Source of the DNA: Acidimicrobiales bacterium
GTDB lineage: Bacteria; Actinomycetota; Acidimicrobiia; Acidimicrobiales; UBA8190
Assembly (NCBI GenBank): GCA_035531755.1
Contig: DATKSK010000054.1
Location: 28,203 to 92,202, forward strand
Direction of reading: 5' to 3'
DNA: 64,000 bases
This document shows, piece after piece, positions 47,693 to 57,213 of the stretch. A program made the position numbers and the translations under genes. Within the stretch, counting starts at the first letter, position 1. Each line of letters starts with the position of its first letter. Below the pieces are notes generated by a model that was not told the DNA's origin, made no database searches, and worked only from the letters and a program-made list of their open reading frames with translations.

Positions 47693-50230
47693 ATGACGGT
47701 TGTGCCCACCTCGAGCAGCGTGCCCCCCGTCGTCTCCTTCGGCCTGGTGTCGGGGCTCAACACCCAGCAGATCATCCAGGCCGAGCTCCAGCCGTTCCAG
47801 CAGCCCGAGCAGGACCTCCAGGGCCAGCAGACGACCCTCAACACCAACGTCGCGGAGTACCAGCAGATCAACAGCGACCTCATGGCACTGCAGACCCAGG
47901 CGAGGAACTTGTCCACCGCCGCCGGCTGGAACGCCCGCCAGGCGACCTCCTCCGACACGGGCATCGCCACGGCGACAGCCACGCCGGGGACGCCGACCGG
48001 CTCGCTGCAGTTCGTCGTCCAGCAATTGGCGAGCGCCAGCTCCGTCGTCTCCACCGGCACGGTCGCCTCGACGACGCAGATCGTGGACACCCAGCCGTCG
48101 TTGCTGGTGGCCCAGGGAGGTGGGCTCGGGTTCGCCAGCCTGGTGGCCGGCGCGGGGCTCACGCTCGGATCGCACACCGTGGACGTCACGCAGTCGTCCC
48201 AGGCGGCGTCGGCCACCGGCACCGTCTCCCTCGGCTCGCAGTCCGCAGGCATCGCCGTCACCACCGGGTCCAACGACACGCTGGCCGTCACGGTCGACGG
48301 CACGGCGTACAACCTCACGATCGCCCCCAACCCCACCGGCGGCTACAGCGGCAGCGGGCTGCTCGGCGCCCTGCAGAGCGCCATCACCGCGGCGGGCGCG
48401 TCCGGCGTCCTGCAGGCCGGCTACGACTCCAGCGGGCACCTGATCCTCTCCACCGTGGACCAGGGCTCCAGCCAGAGCCTGCAGGTGACCGGGGGCACCG
48501 CCCTCGCCACCCTCGGCCTGTCGGCCATGGGCAGCGCCGCCGTCGGCGTCGACGGCGTGGTCAGTGTCGACGGCACCGCCAACGTGCTGAGCACCGTGAC
48601 CCCCGGTGGCGCCGTGACCCTCAACGGCGCCAACGGTGCCCAGGTCACGGGCACGATCGTGGCGGGATCCGCGCAGAGCCAGGTGAACAGCTCCCTGCTC
48701 GCCGTCGGGTCGATCACCGCCACCAACGTCTCCACGGGCAACGGCTCCCTGGCCGACATCGTGACGAACATCAACGCCGCCGGCGTCGGGGTCACGGCCT
48801 CCGCCGTCCAGACGGGCACCAACCAGTACCTCCTGCAACTGTCCTCGTCCACGACCGGGACGGCGTCGGCATTGTCCTTGGACACGAACGCCTTCGCATC
48901 GTCATCGCTCGGCACCCTGAGCGTGGCGTCGGCGGGGAAGAACGCCGAGATCCTCGTGGGCGGTACCGGCGGCTACGCGTTCCAGTCCCAGACCAACACC
49001 GTGACCGGCCTGCTTCCCGGCCTCACGGTGAATCTCCTCACCGCGTCGGCGTCTCCGGTGACCGTGACGGTCGCCCCGGACGCCTCGGCGGCATCGACGG
49101 CCGTGCAGAACCTCGTCAGCGACGCCAACACCGTGCTGTCCGACATCCAGACGAACGCCGGCTACAACGCCCAGACCAAGACCGCGGGCCCCTTGATGGG
49201 GTCGGCGGTGCTCGAGAGCGTGACCAACGAGATCCAGTCGATCTTCGCCTCCATCAGCGGGTCATCCTCCTTCGGCAATGCCAAGAACATCGGCGTCACC
49301 CTGAACAACGGGCAGGTCCAGTTCGACCAGTCGGCCTTCGCGAACGCCTATGCCGCCAATCCCGCACAGGTCGCAGCCGTCTTCACCCAGGACGGCACGT
49401 TCACCCCGGCGTCGCCGACCTACACCGGAGAGGTCTCGCTCTCGTTCGCCGGTGACGGCACCCGGCCGGGTGCCTACGACGTCCAGATCAGCCAATCGGC
49501 GGCCCAGGCCACCGCCACCGGTGCCGTACTGGCGTCGGGGTCCGTGTCGTCCGCCGAGCAGCTCACGGTGTCGATGGGCACCAGCTCGGCGCAGTACAGC
49601 ACCACGGCCGGCGAGTCTCTCGTCGCCGTCGCCGCCGGGCTGAACTCCGCCTTCGCCTCGGCGGGGATCTCACTGTCCGCCCAGGTCGTCAACGGCGGCC
49701 AGCAGCTCCAGCTGACCTCGGACGACTACGGCAGCCAGGCCGCCTTCAGCGTGTCGTCGACCGGTTCCGGGTCGGGGACGACGGGCCTGGCGGGAAGCTT
49801 CGCCGGCGTCGACGTGGCGGGCACCATCAACGGCGTCACCGCCACCGGTCGAGGGCAGTTCCTGACCGCCCCGAGCTCGGATCCCACGTTGGCGGGGCTG
49901 TCGGTCCAGGTGACGGCGTCGAACGTGTCGACCCTCACGGACCTGGGATCGATCAACTACCAACCGGGCATCGCCCAGGCGCTCAGCTCCCTGGGCAGCG
50001 CCATGTCCGATCCGACGCAGGGTGCGATCACGCAGACGGTCAAGAACCTGCAGAACCAGTCCAGCGGGCTGAACAGTCAGATCGCCTTCTACGCCGCCAT
50101 CGTCAACCAGCAGCAGCACATGCTTCTCAACAAGTACGCCACCTTGGAGCAGACGCTCGGGACTTTGAAGAACCAAAGCTCGGCCCTGGCCGCGGAGTTG
50201 TCCCAGATCTCAGCCAACGGGCTGGCCTAG
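47693..50230 (+). CDS. fliD: Flagellar filament cap protein FliD
   Basis: 845 residues, larger than usual (450-650). N-terminal FliD_N segment (FGLVSGLNTQQIIQAELQPF; QQTTLNTNVAEYQQINSDL), multiple bacterial-Ig/flagellin-IN-like repeats across ~130-420, and an added Ig-like block near 585-760 (SPTYTGEVSLSFAGDGTRPG). It ends in the FliD_C coil (NYQPGIAQALSSLG...). ATG 47693 follows AAAGGGGG with a 10-base gap. It caps the filament so flagellin can polymerise. fliS follows by 13 bases. Confidence 0.95.
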   Translation: MTVVPTSSSVPPVVSFGLVSGLNTQQIIQAELQPFQQPEQDLQGQQTTLNTNVAEYQQINSDLMALQTQARNLSTAAGWNARQATSSDTGIATATATPGTPTGSLQFVVQQLASASSVVSTGTVASTTQIVDTQPSLLVAQGGGLGFASLVAGAGLTLGSHTVDVTQSSQAASATGTVSLGSQSAGIAVTTGSNDTLAVTVDGTAYNLTIAPNPTGGYSGSGLLGALQSAITAAGASGVLQAGYDSSGHLILSTVDQGSSQSLQVTGGTALATLGLSAMGSAAVGVDGVVSVDGTANVLSTVTPGGAVTLNGANGAQVTGTIVAGSAQSQVNSSLLAVGSITATNVSTGNGSLADIVTNINAAGVGVTASAVQTGTNQYLLQLSSSTTGTASALSLDTNAFASSSLGTLSVASAGKNAEILVGGTGGYAFQSQTNTVTGLLPGLTVNLLTASASPVTVTVAPDASAASTAVQNLVSDANTVLSDIQTNAGYNAQTKTAGPLMGSAVLESVTNEIQSIFASISGSSSFGNAKNIGVTLNNGQVQFDQSAFANAYAANPAQVAAVFTQDGTFTPASPTYTGEVSLSFAGDGTRPGAYDVQISQSAAQATATGAVLASGSVSSAEQLTVSMGTSSAQYSTTAGESLVAVAAGLNSAFASAGISLSAQVVNGGQQLQLTSDDYGSQAAFSVSSTGSGSGTTGLAGSFAGVDVAGTINGVTATGRGQFLTAPSSDPTLAGLSVQVTASNVSTLTDLGSINYQPGIAQALSSLGSAMSDPTQGAITQTVKNLQNQSSGLNSQIAFYAAIVNQQQHMLLNKYATLEQTLGTLKNQSSALAAELSQISANGLA

Positions 50231-50243
50231 AGCAGGGGGCGTC

Positions 50244-50636
50244 GTGACCATGTCCGATACCGCCAAGCTGCGGGACCGCTACCTCGCAGACGCCATCGAG
50301 ACCGCCGCGCCCGCGGTCCGGCTCACCATGTTGTACGACGCCTTGGAGCTCGACCTGTTCCGGGCCGATGCCGCCTTCGAAGCCGACGACTTGAAGGCCA
50401 TCAACGACAACCTCGTGCATGCCCAGACAATCATCCTCACGTTGCGCGACACGATCAAGCCCGAGCTCTGGGAGGGTGCCCCGCAGCTGATCGCTCTGCA
50501 CAACTACTTCCTGGCCGAGCTCCTGGGGGCCAATCTCGACAAGGACCGGGCCCGGGCCGCGGCAGCGGCCACGCTCATCGGCCGCATCGGTGACGCATGG
50601 CGGATCGCGGCCGAGACCGTCTCGGCCGACAACTAG
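50244..50636 (+). CDS. fliS: Flagellin export chaperone FliS
   Basis: 130 residues, helical: YLADAIETAAPAVRLTMLYDALELDLFRAD and NLVHAQTIILTLRDTIKPELWEGA match the FliS bundle. The GTG at 50244 has GGGGG five bases before it; ATG at 50250 is an alternative. It stops flagellin polymerising in the cytoplasm. Confidence 0.93.
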   Translation: MTMSDTAKLRDRYLADAIETAAPAVRLTMLYDALELDLFRADAAFEADDLKAINDNLVHAQTIILTLRDTIKPELWEGAPQLIALHNYFLAELLGANLDKDRARAAAAATLIGRIGDAWRIAAETVSADN

Positions 50637-50646
50637 GAGCCCGCCG

Positions 50647-50922
50647 GTGGGATGGTCCGAGGTGCTCGACGACATCGAGCGTCGATTGACCGACGTGAAG
50701 CGGGGACTGCGCACCGGGGAGCCGGCGACGACACCGTTCACGCTGCCCGAGGATCTCGGGCCCCTGCCTGTGCAGCTGCGCTTGCGGGCGCAGCGCGCGC
50801 TCCGAGCGACCGAGGCCATGCAGGCCGACGTGGAGGAGGCCCGCGACCGGATCGCCGACGCGCTGCGCCGGGGGCGGGCCACCACCAGGGAGCCTGCTGC
50901 CTACGTCGACACCCGGATCTGA
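50647..50922 (+). CDS. Small flagellar-locus protein (FliT position)
   Basis: 91 residues from a GTG with AGGAG seven bases upstream. WSEVLDDIERRLTDVKRGL and RAQRALRATEAMQADVEEARDRIADALRR are helical; PFTLPEDLGPLPVQL joins them. It has no clear homology to me. Its place right after fliS is where FliT often lies, so an accessory chaperone role is plausible but unproven. Confidence 0.6.
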   Translation: MGWSEVLDDIERRLTDVKRGLRTGEPATTPFTLPEDLGPLPVQLRLRAQRALRATEAMQADVEEARDRIADALRRGRATTREPAAYVDTRI

Positions 50923-50977
50923 GGTCCCCGGCGCGTCGCCCCGGGCCGGTCACGGCAGGCGGCGATCGACGTGGGTG

Positions 50978-51310
50978 CTACAGGACCATGTCGACGTCGC
51001 GGTGAAACGAGTAGCCGCCGTCTGCCGCGGCTCGGCGGTACCGGTCGACGGACTCGGCCGCCCGGCACGGCATGTCCCGGTTGTCACGGGCTCCACCGGC
51101 AGCGGTCGCACGGTCGCGCCGGCGGCGGTCCGGCAAGAGGCGTCGCTCCCGGCGGCGCGGCCCGCAGTCGTTCGCCTGGTCGTAGGCGGTGATGACCCGG
51201 GCGAGGAGCCCGTAGGACCGCTCGACCAGCGCGATCGCCTCCGGCGGTGAGGTCGTGCTCTGCGCCTTGGCGAGCAGTTTGGCAGCCGTCTGAACGTCCG
51301 GTTGTCCCAT
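50978..51310 (-). CDS. DUF2786-like small protein
   Basis: 110 residues. The first 40 (AAKLLAKAQSTTSPPEAIALVERSYGLLARVI) resemble DUF2786. The remainder is Arg-rich (GPRRRERRLLPDRRRRDR) and ends SFHRDVDMVL. The ATG at 51310 has AAGGGGAA four bases upstream. A weak FliA-type box pair (TGAA-N16-GTCGAAAG) lies at 51360-51333. Function unknown; it is the first of a block of uncharacterised genes between fliS and flhB. Confidence 0.6.
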   Translation of the reverse strand: MGQPDVQTAAKLLAKAQSTTSPPEAIALVERSYGLLARVITAYDQANDCGPRRRERRLLPDRRRRDRATAAGGARDNRDMPCRAAESVDRYRRAAADGGYSFHRDVDMVL

Positions 51311-51598
51311 CGGGTTCCCCTTGTGGATCCGTCTTTCGACCTGATCAATCCAGGTTTTCACACCCGGGACGCTAAAGATCCACCTGTCGAGGCGTGTTGG
51401 GATCCCGTTGTGACGGACCGGCCACCGGTGGGTGGGGATCCGTGCGGGCCCTGCGGGTGGGCACCACTCCAGAGTCGCCGTCGAACGGCCGATGAACTCT
51501 GGCGTGCGATGACAGCATCGCTGACGTCGGTGTACCCGACACCAGGCCCAGACAGGTGTCGGCGGGATCCCGAACGACGACCATGGAGAGCCGGACCG

Positions 51599-52057
51599 AT
51601 GGACAGCCGAGGCGAGCGACGATCCGACCTGGTGGACGGACACCCGGGCCCCGGCGCCGGTGCGGGGGCCGCACCCACGTCGGTCAAGGACGTGCTGCAA
51701 TCGACGTCGCTCACCATCCTCGAGGCACACCTGACGTGGCTGTGCGCACGCACCCGACTCGAGGGGCAGCTCTCCCCCCGGAGGGTCCTGTTCGAGGACC
51801 AGGCCAGGGTCCTGATCGACGCGCTCGACGAACGGGGCGCGTTGGAGGTCGTCACCGGGTCCCTCCAGAGCCTCTGGATCGCCGAGGACGTCCCGGACGA
51901 TGACGACGACATCACGACGTACGCGTCCGATCTGGACATGGTGACCGCGGGCCAGCCCCCCTACTCGCCCTACGTGGCGCTCGCCCAGAGCGCCGCCAAG
52001 GTCCATGCCGAGATACGCAACCACCGCCGTTCCACGAGCCCGCTGCGCCCCGGTTGA
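51599..52057 (+). CDS. Hypothetical protein in flagellar block
   Basis: 152 residues from an ATG with GGAGAG eight bases upstream; the frame is open further 5'. Mainly helical: SVKDVLQSTSLTILEAHLTWLC, FEDQARVLIDALDERGALEVV, YVALAQSAAKVHAEIRNH. An acidic DDDDD patch lies in the middle. No known family. It converges on the EAL-HDOD gene (14-base gap). Confidence 0.55.
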   Translation: MDSRGERRSDLVDGHPGPGAGAGAAPTSVKDVLQSTSLTILEAHLTWLCARTRLEGQLSPRRVLFEDQARVLIDALDERGALEVVTGSLQSLWIAEDVPDDDDDITTYASDLDMVTAGQPPYSPYVALAQSAAKVHAEIRNHRRSTSPLRPG

Positions 52058-52071
52058 GGCCGATCGCCTCC

Positions 52072-53304
52072 TCAGTCGAAGGCCTGCGCGCTCTCGAGGG
52101 CCGACGTCATGCCCACGGTCCAGGTGAGCGCCTCGACCGCGGCGGTCCGCACGGCATCCTCGGGCATGGCGCACCTCGAGGCGCGCTCGGGTCGCCCGAG
52201 CTGGTAGTCGGTGACGTCGGCGACGAGGCGGCCCAGCGGACCATCCCCGTTCAGGATGCCGTCCCGGATGTCCGCATCGAGCGGCAGCGCGTCGAGGATC
52301 TTGACGATCGGCATTCCCAGGACGACGTCGAGCGTGGACAGCAGCCCGGCGGTGTACCCGGCGTCGGCCTGGCAACCGGCGCTGGGCGCGAGCAACTCGC
52401 TCATCCGGGCCCGCATCAACACGGCAGCGATTCCCTCTTCGGAGGCGCTGCCGTCGTCGGTCAACAGCAGCAGCGCCACCCAACTCTGCAGGCGACGCCA
52501 CCCGACCAGCACGAGGGCCTGGCGGACCGTGCTCACGGTGCGCTTCATCCCCCCGGGGGCCCCGATGCCCGCCAGCTGGAGCAACTGGTGCGTCATGGCC
52601 GGGTCGCTCCGCACGATCTCCTCGATCTCGGAGACGGGGCATTCGGCGTCGAGGAGCCTGGCAGACATCCGCAGTCCGGCCAGTCGCCCGGGGGGAAGGG
52701 GCCGCCCCGGCGACACATGCGGCCGCGACAGGACGTAACCCTGGAAGTAGTCGAATCCGAGCGACGCGCACCGTCCGAGCTCCTCGAAGGTGTCCACCTT
52801 CTGGGCGATCACCTCGACATGGCAGGCGCGGCAGCGCTCGACGAGCTCGGGCAGGCGATCGGGGGCGACGGCCTCCACGTCGATCTTGACCGTCGATGCC
52901 AGTGCGAGGAGATCGTCGACGCCGTCGGTCCACTGGAAGTCGTCGAGAGCCAACGAGTAGCCGCTGTCGAGCAGCCGCCGACACCCCGCCAGGGCCGATC
53001 CGTCGCTCACGATGGGCTGGCGGATCTCGACGACGACCTGGTCAGGCGGAACCCGGATCTGCGTCTCCCCGCTGACGATGCCGGGACTGGCGTTGCAGAA
53101 GGCCTTCTTCGTCCCGACCAGTGCGCCGATGCCGCCCTCGGCCGTGCCGAGAAGGTCCTCGGGTGTCGGGTGCCCCCCAAAGGGACCGTCGAGCGCGACG
53201 CTCGGCGGGTCCACGCTCCGAAACAGCAGCTCGTAGCCCTTGACCGCCAGGTCCCGGTCGAAGATCGGCTGGCGGCCCACCAGCGTTTCGATGACAGCTG
53301 TCAA
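52072..53304 (-). CDS. EAL-HDOD protein, EAL site degenerate
   Basis: 410 residues. N-terminal EAL-like barrel (VGRQPIFDRDLAVKGYELLFR; ALDDFQWTDGVDDLL) and C-terminal HDOD domain (SDPAMTHQLLQLAGIG, RQALVLVGWRRLQSWVAL). The usual EAL active-site letters and DDFGTG are replaced (EIRQPIV, DDFQWT), so c-di-GMP hydrolysis is improbable; it may bind a nucleotide or act as a scaffold. YuxH/CdgJ-type members of this architecture affect motility in other bacteria. The ATG-equivalent start at 53304 is GTG/ATG-like by frame; no strong ribosome site seen. Confidence 0.88.
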   Translation of the reverse strand: MTAVIETLVGRQPIFDRDLAVKGYELLFRSVDPPSVALDGPFGGHPTPEDLLGTAEGGIGALVGTKKAFCNASPGIVSGETQIRVPPDQVVVEIRQPIVSDGSALAGCRRLLDSGYSLALDDFQWTDGVDDLLALASTVKIDVEAVAPDRLPELVERCRACHVEVIAQKVDTFEELGRCASLGFDYFQGYVLSRPHVSPGRPLPPGRLAGLRMSARLLDAECPVSEIEEIVRSDPAMTHQLLQLAGIGAPGGMKRTVSTVRQALVLVGWRRLQSWVALLLLTDDGSASEEGIAAVLMRARMSELLAPSAGCQADAGYTAGLLSTLDVVLGMPIVKILDALPLDADIRDGILNGDGPLGRLVADVTDYQLGRPERASRCAMPEDAVRTAAVEALTWTVGMTSALESAQAFD

Positions 53305-53381
53305 CGGTCACCCCTCACGATCGGTGTCACAGTAGCGGGGACGACCGACGATATGGTGGTGCGCGGAGCACGTCGGCACCC

Positions 53382-54227
53382 ATGCACCGGTGTGCCCGTC
53401 CCTACGAGTCGGTGGTCGTGCCGTCGATGACCGCGAAGCCACGCAACACGAGCCGGCGCCGCCAACGGGCGCGCCAGGAGCAGTACCGCAGGCGGTTCGG
53501 ACTGCCCGCCACGGCGGTCCTGCCCCTGTTCGGCCCGATGCCACCGGCACGAGGCTCGGTGCCGTTCACGCCGCAGCGACCCGCCCTCGATCCCATGCCG
53601 GTGGCACTGGTGGTCTTCGAGCCCGGCCTGTCGCGGCCCCGCCGGCTCCTGGCGCGGCTCGGCACCAGTCGACTGGTGACGGTGCTTCCGGGCAACCGCC
53701 CGGTGAGCCTGAAGGCGCTCGTCTTCGTCGGACTGGGTGCGGTCACCGGCACGATCGCGGCCCAGCCCTTCGATCCCGTGACATACCTGGCGCCCCTGTA
53801 CGGATTGCTCGTCGGGGGAGTCGGTGCCGGTGCCGGGTGGCGGGCGCTGCGAGGCCGGTGGGCCACGACGATCGGCGTCGACGAATGGCGGGGCGAGCTC
53901 GACGCCATCTTGGGGACGCTGCAGAGCGTCGACAGGATCGGCCAGCCGTTCGTTTCGCCACCGGCGCTGCGCACCGCGCTCCATTCGGCACTGTGGCATG
54001 CCGCCGACGCCGTCGGCCATCCCGGTGACCGCGACGTGCTGGACACCTTCACCGAGCAGCTCGCGGCGCTCCGGATCGCGACCGGCTCCGCGCTGGCGGA
54101 ACTGGAGTCCCCGACGATCGAAGCCCGCAAAGCAGTGGTCTCCGACCAGCTCGCCGCAGCCGTCGACCAGCTCTCGCTGATTCCACCGACAGCCCGCCAG
54201 GTGCAGGCAGGAGAAGGTCTCACGTAG
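53382..54227 (+). CDS. Hypothetical membrane protein
   Basis: 281 residues (start uncertain: ATG 53382 or 53427, both without a clear ribosome site). An Arg-rich cytoplasmic N-terminus (SRRRQRARQEQYRRRF), two membrane helices near 111-127 and 134-153 (KALVFVGLGAVTGTI; LAPLYGLLVGGVGAGAGW), and a helical soluble C-terminal half (TFTEQLAALRIATGSALAEL). No family recognised. It converges on flhB with a 40-base gap and is the last of the uncharacterised block. Confidence 0.6.
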   Translation: MHRCARPYESVVVPSMTAKPRNTSRRRQRARQEQYRRRFGLPATAVLPLFGPMPPARGSVPFTPQRPALDPMPVALVVFEPGLSRPRRLLARLGTSRLVTVLPGNRPVSLKALVFVGLGAVTGTIAAQPFDPVTYLAPLYGLLVGGVGAGAGWRALRGRWATTIGVDEWRGELDAILGTLQSVDRIGQPFVSPPALRTALHSALWHAADAVGHPGDRDVLDTFTEQLAALRIATGSALAELESPTIEARKAVVSDQLAAAVDQLSLIPPTARQVQAGEGLT

Positions 54228-54267
54228 CACTCGGCGGCGGGGCGACGACGGATGCGGCCACAGCGCC

Positions 54268-55368
54268 CTACGCGACGAGGGCACTGGTCTCCCGCTGGTG
54301 CACCTTGCCCGACGACTTCACCACTGCCGGAAGGGTGAACACGAAGGCGAGGACACGGGCGACGGCAACGTAGAATTCCTGCGGCACGAAGTCATCGATC
54401 TCGCAGGCCGCGAAGATCGCCCGGGCGAGCGGTCGGTCCTCCACGATCGGGACACCGTGCTTCGTGGCCTCGGCTCGTATCCTGAGCGCCACCTCGTCGG
54501 CGCCCTTGGCGACCACCTGGGGCGAATGGCCCCGACCCGCCTCGTAGCGCAGGGCGACGGCGAAGTGGGTGGGGTTGGTGATGACGACATCGGCACCCGC
54601 GACGGCGGCCATCATGCGGGATCGACTGAGGCGCAGCTGCTTGCGCCGGACCTCGCGCTTCACCAGCGGGTCACCCTCGGACTGGCGGCCCTCCTCTTTG
54701 ACCTCGCGCTTGGACATCTTGAGGCTCTTGTTGTGCCGGCGGCGCTGGATCCCGTAGTCGACCAGGGCGAGGAGCAGGCCGATGATCGCCACGTCACGGA
54801 CCAGGCCCAACATGGTGGACCCGGCGTACCTCACCACCGGGGTCATGTCGACCGGCTGCGCGCCGACGAGCTTGCTCCCCAGCCCGAACAGGACCTTGTA
54901 GGCGATGAGGACGAGCACGGCGATCTTCAGCGCCTGCTTCGCCAGCTGCCACAGCGACTGGGCGGAGAACAGCCGCTTGAGCCCTGCGATCGGGTTGATC
55001 CGGTCGAATTTCGGCGCCGCGGCCGAGAGCGAGAAGAGCCCGCCGGTCTGCGCCACGTCCACGAGGACCCCGATGACGGCAATGCACCCGGCGACCGGCA
55101 GGACCAGCGCCAGCACATCACCGAGCCCGAACTGCAGGACCTGCAGGGCCCCCTGGGGACTCGGCGACGACGTGACGTCGGCGACACGGGCGAACAGCGC
55201 GGTCATCTTGGACTCTCCGGAGCGAAAGAGCATGGGGATGAGCATGGTGGCGGCGAGGGCGACGACCCAGCTCGACACCTCCCGCGACGTCGCGACCTGG
55301 CCCTTCTTCCTCGCTTTGCGCTTCCGCTTCGCAGTTGGCTTCTCCGTCTTGTCGTCGTGCTTTCCCAT
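54268..55368 (-). CDS. flhB: Flagellar export apparatus protein FlhB
   Basis: 366 residues. The first ~30 are Lys/Arg-rich (EKPTAKRKRKARKKGQV), then four membrane helices, then the cytoplasmic domain with the autocleavage site VVITNPTHFAVALRYE (NPTH, ~265-268). It switches export specificity from hook to filament. It is the last gene of the fliM-to-flhB run; flhA, which usually follows, is absent here. It starts 3 bases past fliR. Confidence 0.96.
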   Translation of the reverse strand: MGKHDDKTEKPTAKRKRKARKKGQVATSREVSSWVVALAATMLIPMLFRSGESKMTALFARVADVTSSPSPQGALQVLQFGLGDVLALVLPVAGCIAVIGVLVDVAQTGGLFSLSAAAPKFDRINPIAGLKRLFSAQSLWQLAKQALKIAVLVLIAYKVLFGLGSKLVGAQPVDMTPVVRYAGSTMLGLVRDVAIIGLLLALVDYGIQRRRHNKSLKMSKREVKEEGRQSEGDPLVKREVRRKQLRLSRSRMMAAVAGADVVITNPTHFAVALRYEAGRGHSPQVVAKGADEVALRIRAEATKHGVPIVEDRPLARAIFAACEIDDFVPQEFYVAVARVLAFVFTLPAVVKSSGKVHQRETSALVA

Positions 55369-55371
55369 CGG

Positions 55372-56139
55372 TCACCTCCCCCCGAGGAGGGCGCCGGCGT
55401 CCTGCAGCGCGCGCGAGACCAGGTTGCCGAGGTAGCCAGGGAGGACCTTGATGCCGATGGCCACGAAGAGGAAGGACATCAGGGCCTGGATAGGGAAGCC
55501 GAGGATCCACACGTTCATCTGGGGGGCGGCCTTCGCCAGCATGGCCAGGCTTACCTGCGTGGCGAACAGCACGACGATGAGTGGCGCGGCGATCTCGAGG
55601 GTAGCGGTGAAGAACGTCGCCAGGTCGGCGGTCAGCACGTTCGAGGCGGTGGCCGACGACGACAGGGTCAGGCCGGCGGCGTCGAACGAGGTCTCGAAGC
55701 CACGGACGAGGAGCAATTCACCGTTGGACACGAACAGCAGCACCATGGCGACCTGCTCGTAGAACTGCCCGATGATCGGGGTCTGGTTCTCCGAGAGCGG
55801 GTCCAACGAGGGTGGCGGGTTCACCCCCCCGAACTGGTCCACCAGGCCACCGGCGGCGGAGACCGCCGACAGCAGGACCCGCACGGCGAGTCCCAACGCC
55901 GCGCCGGTGAAGATCTGCAGGACGATCGCCCCGATGAGCCCCGCCGTGTCGGAGGGGAGATGAGTGTGCGCCACCTGGGGGGCGGCCAGGAGCCCGAGCC
56001 CGCCGGCGATGCCGACGAGGGCCATCCGCGGGACCACCTGGAGGTTCGAGAACGGGGGGACGACGACGAGCCAGGCGAGCGCCCGGATGAACGCCAGGAA
56101 GAAGGCCAGCAGCCATATCGGGTCCACGTTCAGGTTCAC
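55372..56139 (-). CDS. fliR: Flagellar export apparatus protein FliR
   Basis: 255 residues, about six membrane helices. Start NLNVDPIWLLAFFLAFIRALAWLVVVPPF and LLFATQVSLAMLAKAAPQMNVWILGFPIQ are typical. It is part of the core FliPQR export gate. GTG start 56139; it follows fliQ by 16 bases. Confidence 0.96.
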   Translation of the reverse strand: MNLNVDPIWLLAFFLAFIRALAWLVVVPPFSNLQVVPRMALVGIAGGLGLLAAPQVAHTHLPSDTAGLIGAIVLQIFTGAALGLAVRVLLSAVSAAGGLVDQFGGVNPPPSLDPLSENQTPIIGQFYEQVAMVLLFVSNGELLLVRGFETSFDAAGLTLSSSATASNVLTADLATFFTATLEIAAPLIVVLFATQVSLAMLAKAAPQMNVWILGFPIQALMSFLFVAIGIKVLPGYLGNLVSRALQDAGALLGGR

Positions 56140-56155
56140 GAGGCACCCTCGCCAC

Positions 56156-56428
56156 TCAATTGCCGAGCAGGCTGGAAACCTGGCCGAACAGCTGTTGGAC
56201 GTACGCGGTGAACTGCCCCAGCATCCAGTGGCCGGCGATCAGCAGGACGAGTGCGATGCCCGCCAGCTTGGGAACGAACGTGAGCGTGACTTCCTGGATC
56301 TGGGTCACGGACTGGAACAACGAGACGACCAGACCGATGACGAGGCTTGTGAGCAGGATGGGCAGCGCCAGCTCCGCCGTCATCGTCATCGCGCCGGCGG
56401 CGATGTCCATCAGCCGTGCTTCGTTCAT
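56156..56428 (-). CDS. fliQ: Flagellar export apparatus protein FliQ
   Basis: 90 residues, two membrane helices. LILTSLVIGLVVSLFQSVTQIQEVTLTFVPK-like core: LPILLTSLVIGLVVSLFQS and VTQIQEVTLTFVPKLAGIA are diagnostic. The ATG overlaps the fliP stop (ATGA). Confidence 0.96.
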   Translation of the reverse strand: MNEARLMDIAAGAMTMTAELALPILLTSLVIGLVVSLFQSVTQIQEVTLTFVPKLAGIALVLLIAGHWMLGQFTAYVQQLFGQVSSLLGN

Positions 56429-57120
56429 TGGAAGCTCGCGACCAGGGAATGGGTGATCAGGACCCAGCCGTCCACCATGACGAACAGGAGCAGCTTGAAC
56501 GGGAGAGACACGAGGGTAGGTGGAAGCATGACCACACCCATCGACATCAGGGTCGAGGAGACCACAAGGTCGATGATCAGGAACGGTATGAAGATCACGA
56601 ACCCGATGATGAAGCCACTCTTCAGCTCGGACAGCAAGAACGCCGGGATGATCGCCCCGATGGACGCGTCCTGCGGTTTGGTTGGGTGCTCCTTGTCGAC
56701 TGCGGTGGTGAGGGCGAGCTCCTCGGCCCCGGTCTGCTTGAGCATCCACGTCTTGAGCGGCCCCTGGGCGGCGTCGTAGGCCTGCGTGACGGTCTTCTGA
56801 CCGTGAAGGTACGGCTGCAGCGCGTCGTGGTTCATCTGGTTCAGGGTCGGGGCCATGATGAACAGGCTGAAGATGAGGGCCAGGCCGGCGATGACCTGGT
56901 TGGGTGGGATCGACTGCAGGCCGAGTGCCTGGCGGGTCAACCCGAACACGATCACGATCCGGGTGAAGCCGGTCAGCAGGATCAACAGCGACGGCGCCAC
57001 GGCGAGCAGCGTGAGGCCGATGATGATCATGATGCTCGACGACGGCTTGTGCAAGCTGTTGCCGAGGTTGATGTTGATCGACGAGCCCGCCGCCAGGAGC
57101 GACATCATCGTGCTTCCCAC
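56425..57120 (-). CDS. fliP: Flagellar export apparatus protein FliP
   Basis: 231 residues, four membrane helices. LLTGFTRIVIVFGLTRQALGLQSIPPNQV, ALIFSLFIMAPTLNQM, and LSELKSGFIIGFVIFIPFLIIDLVVSS are the family motifs. Its N-terminus is short and lacks the cleaved leader seen in proteobacteria. It lies 93 bases past fliO. Confidence 0.96.
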   Translation of the reverse strand: MGSTMMSLLAAGSSININLGNSLHKPSSSIMIIIGLTLLAVAPSLLILLTGFTRIVIVFGLTRQALGLQSIPPNQVIAGLALIFSLFIMAPTLNQMNHDALQPYLHGQKTVTQAYDAAQGPLKTWMLKQTGAEELALTTAVDKEHPTKPQDASIGAIIPAFLLSELKSGFIIGFVIFIPFLIIDLVVSSTLMSMGVVMLPPTLVSLPFKLLLFVMVDGWVLITHSLVASFQ

Positions 57121-57213
57121 CGCGAGGTGACACGCGTGCCCCCGCGGGCCCGTGTCGAATCTGTCGGCTGGTCCATGACGGTCACCTGGCGCGGCGTACG
57201 ATGACGGGGCTGA

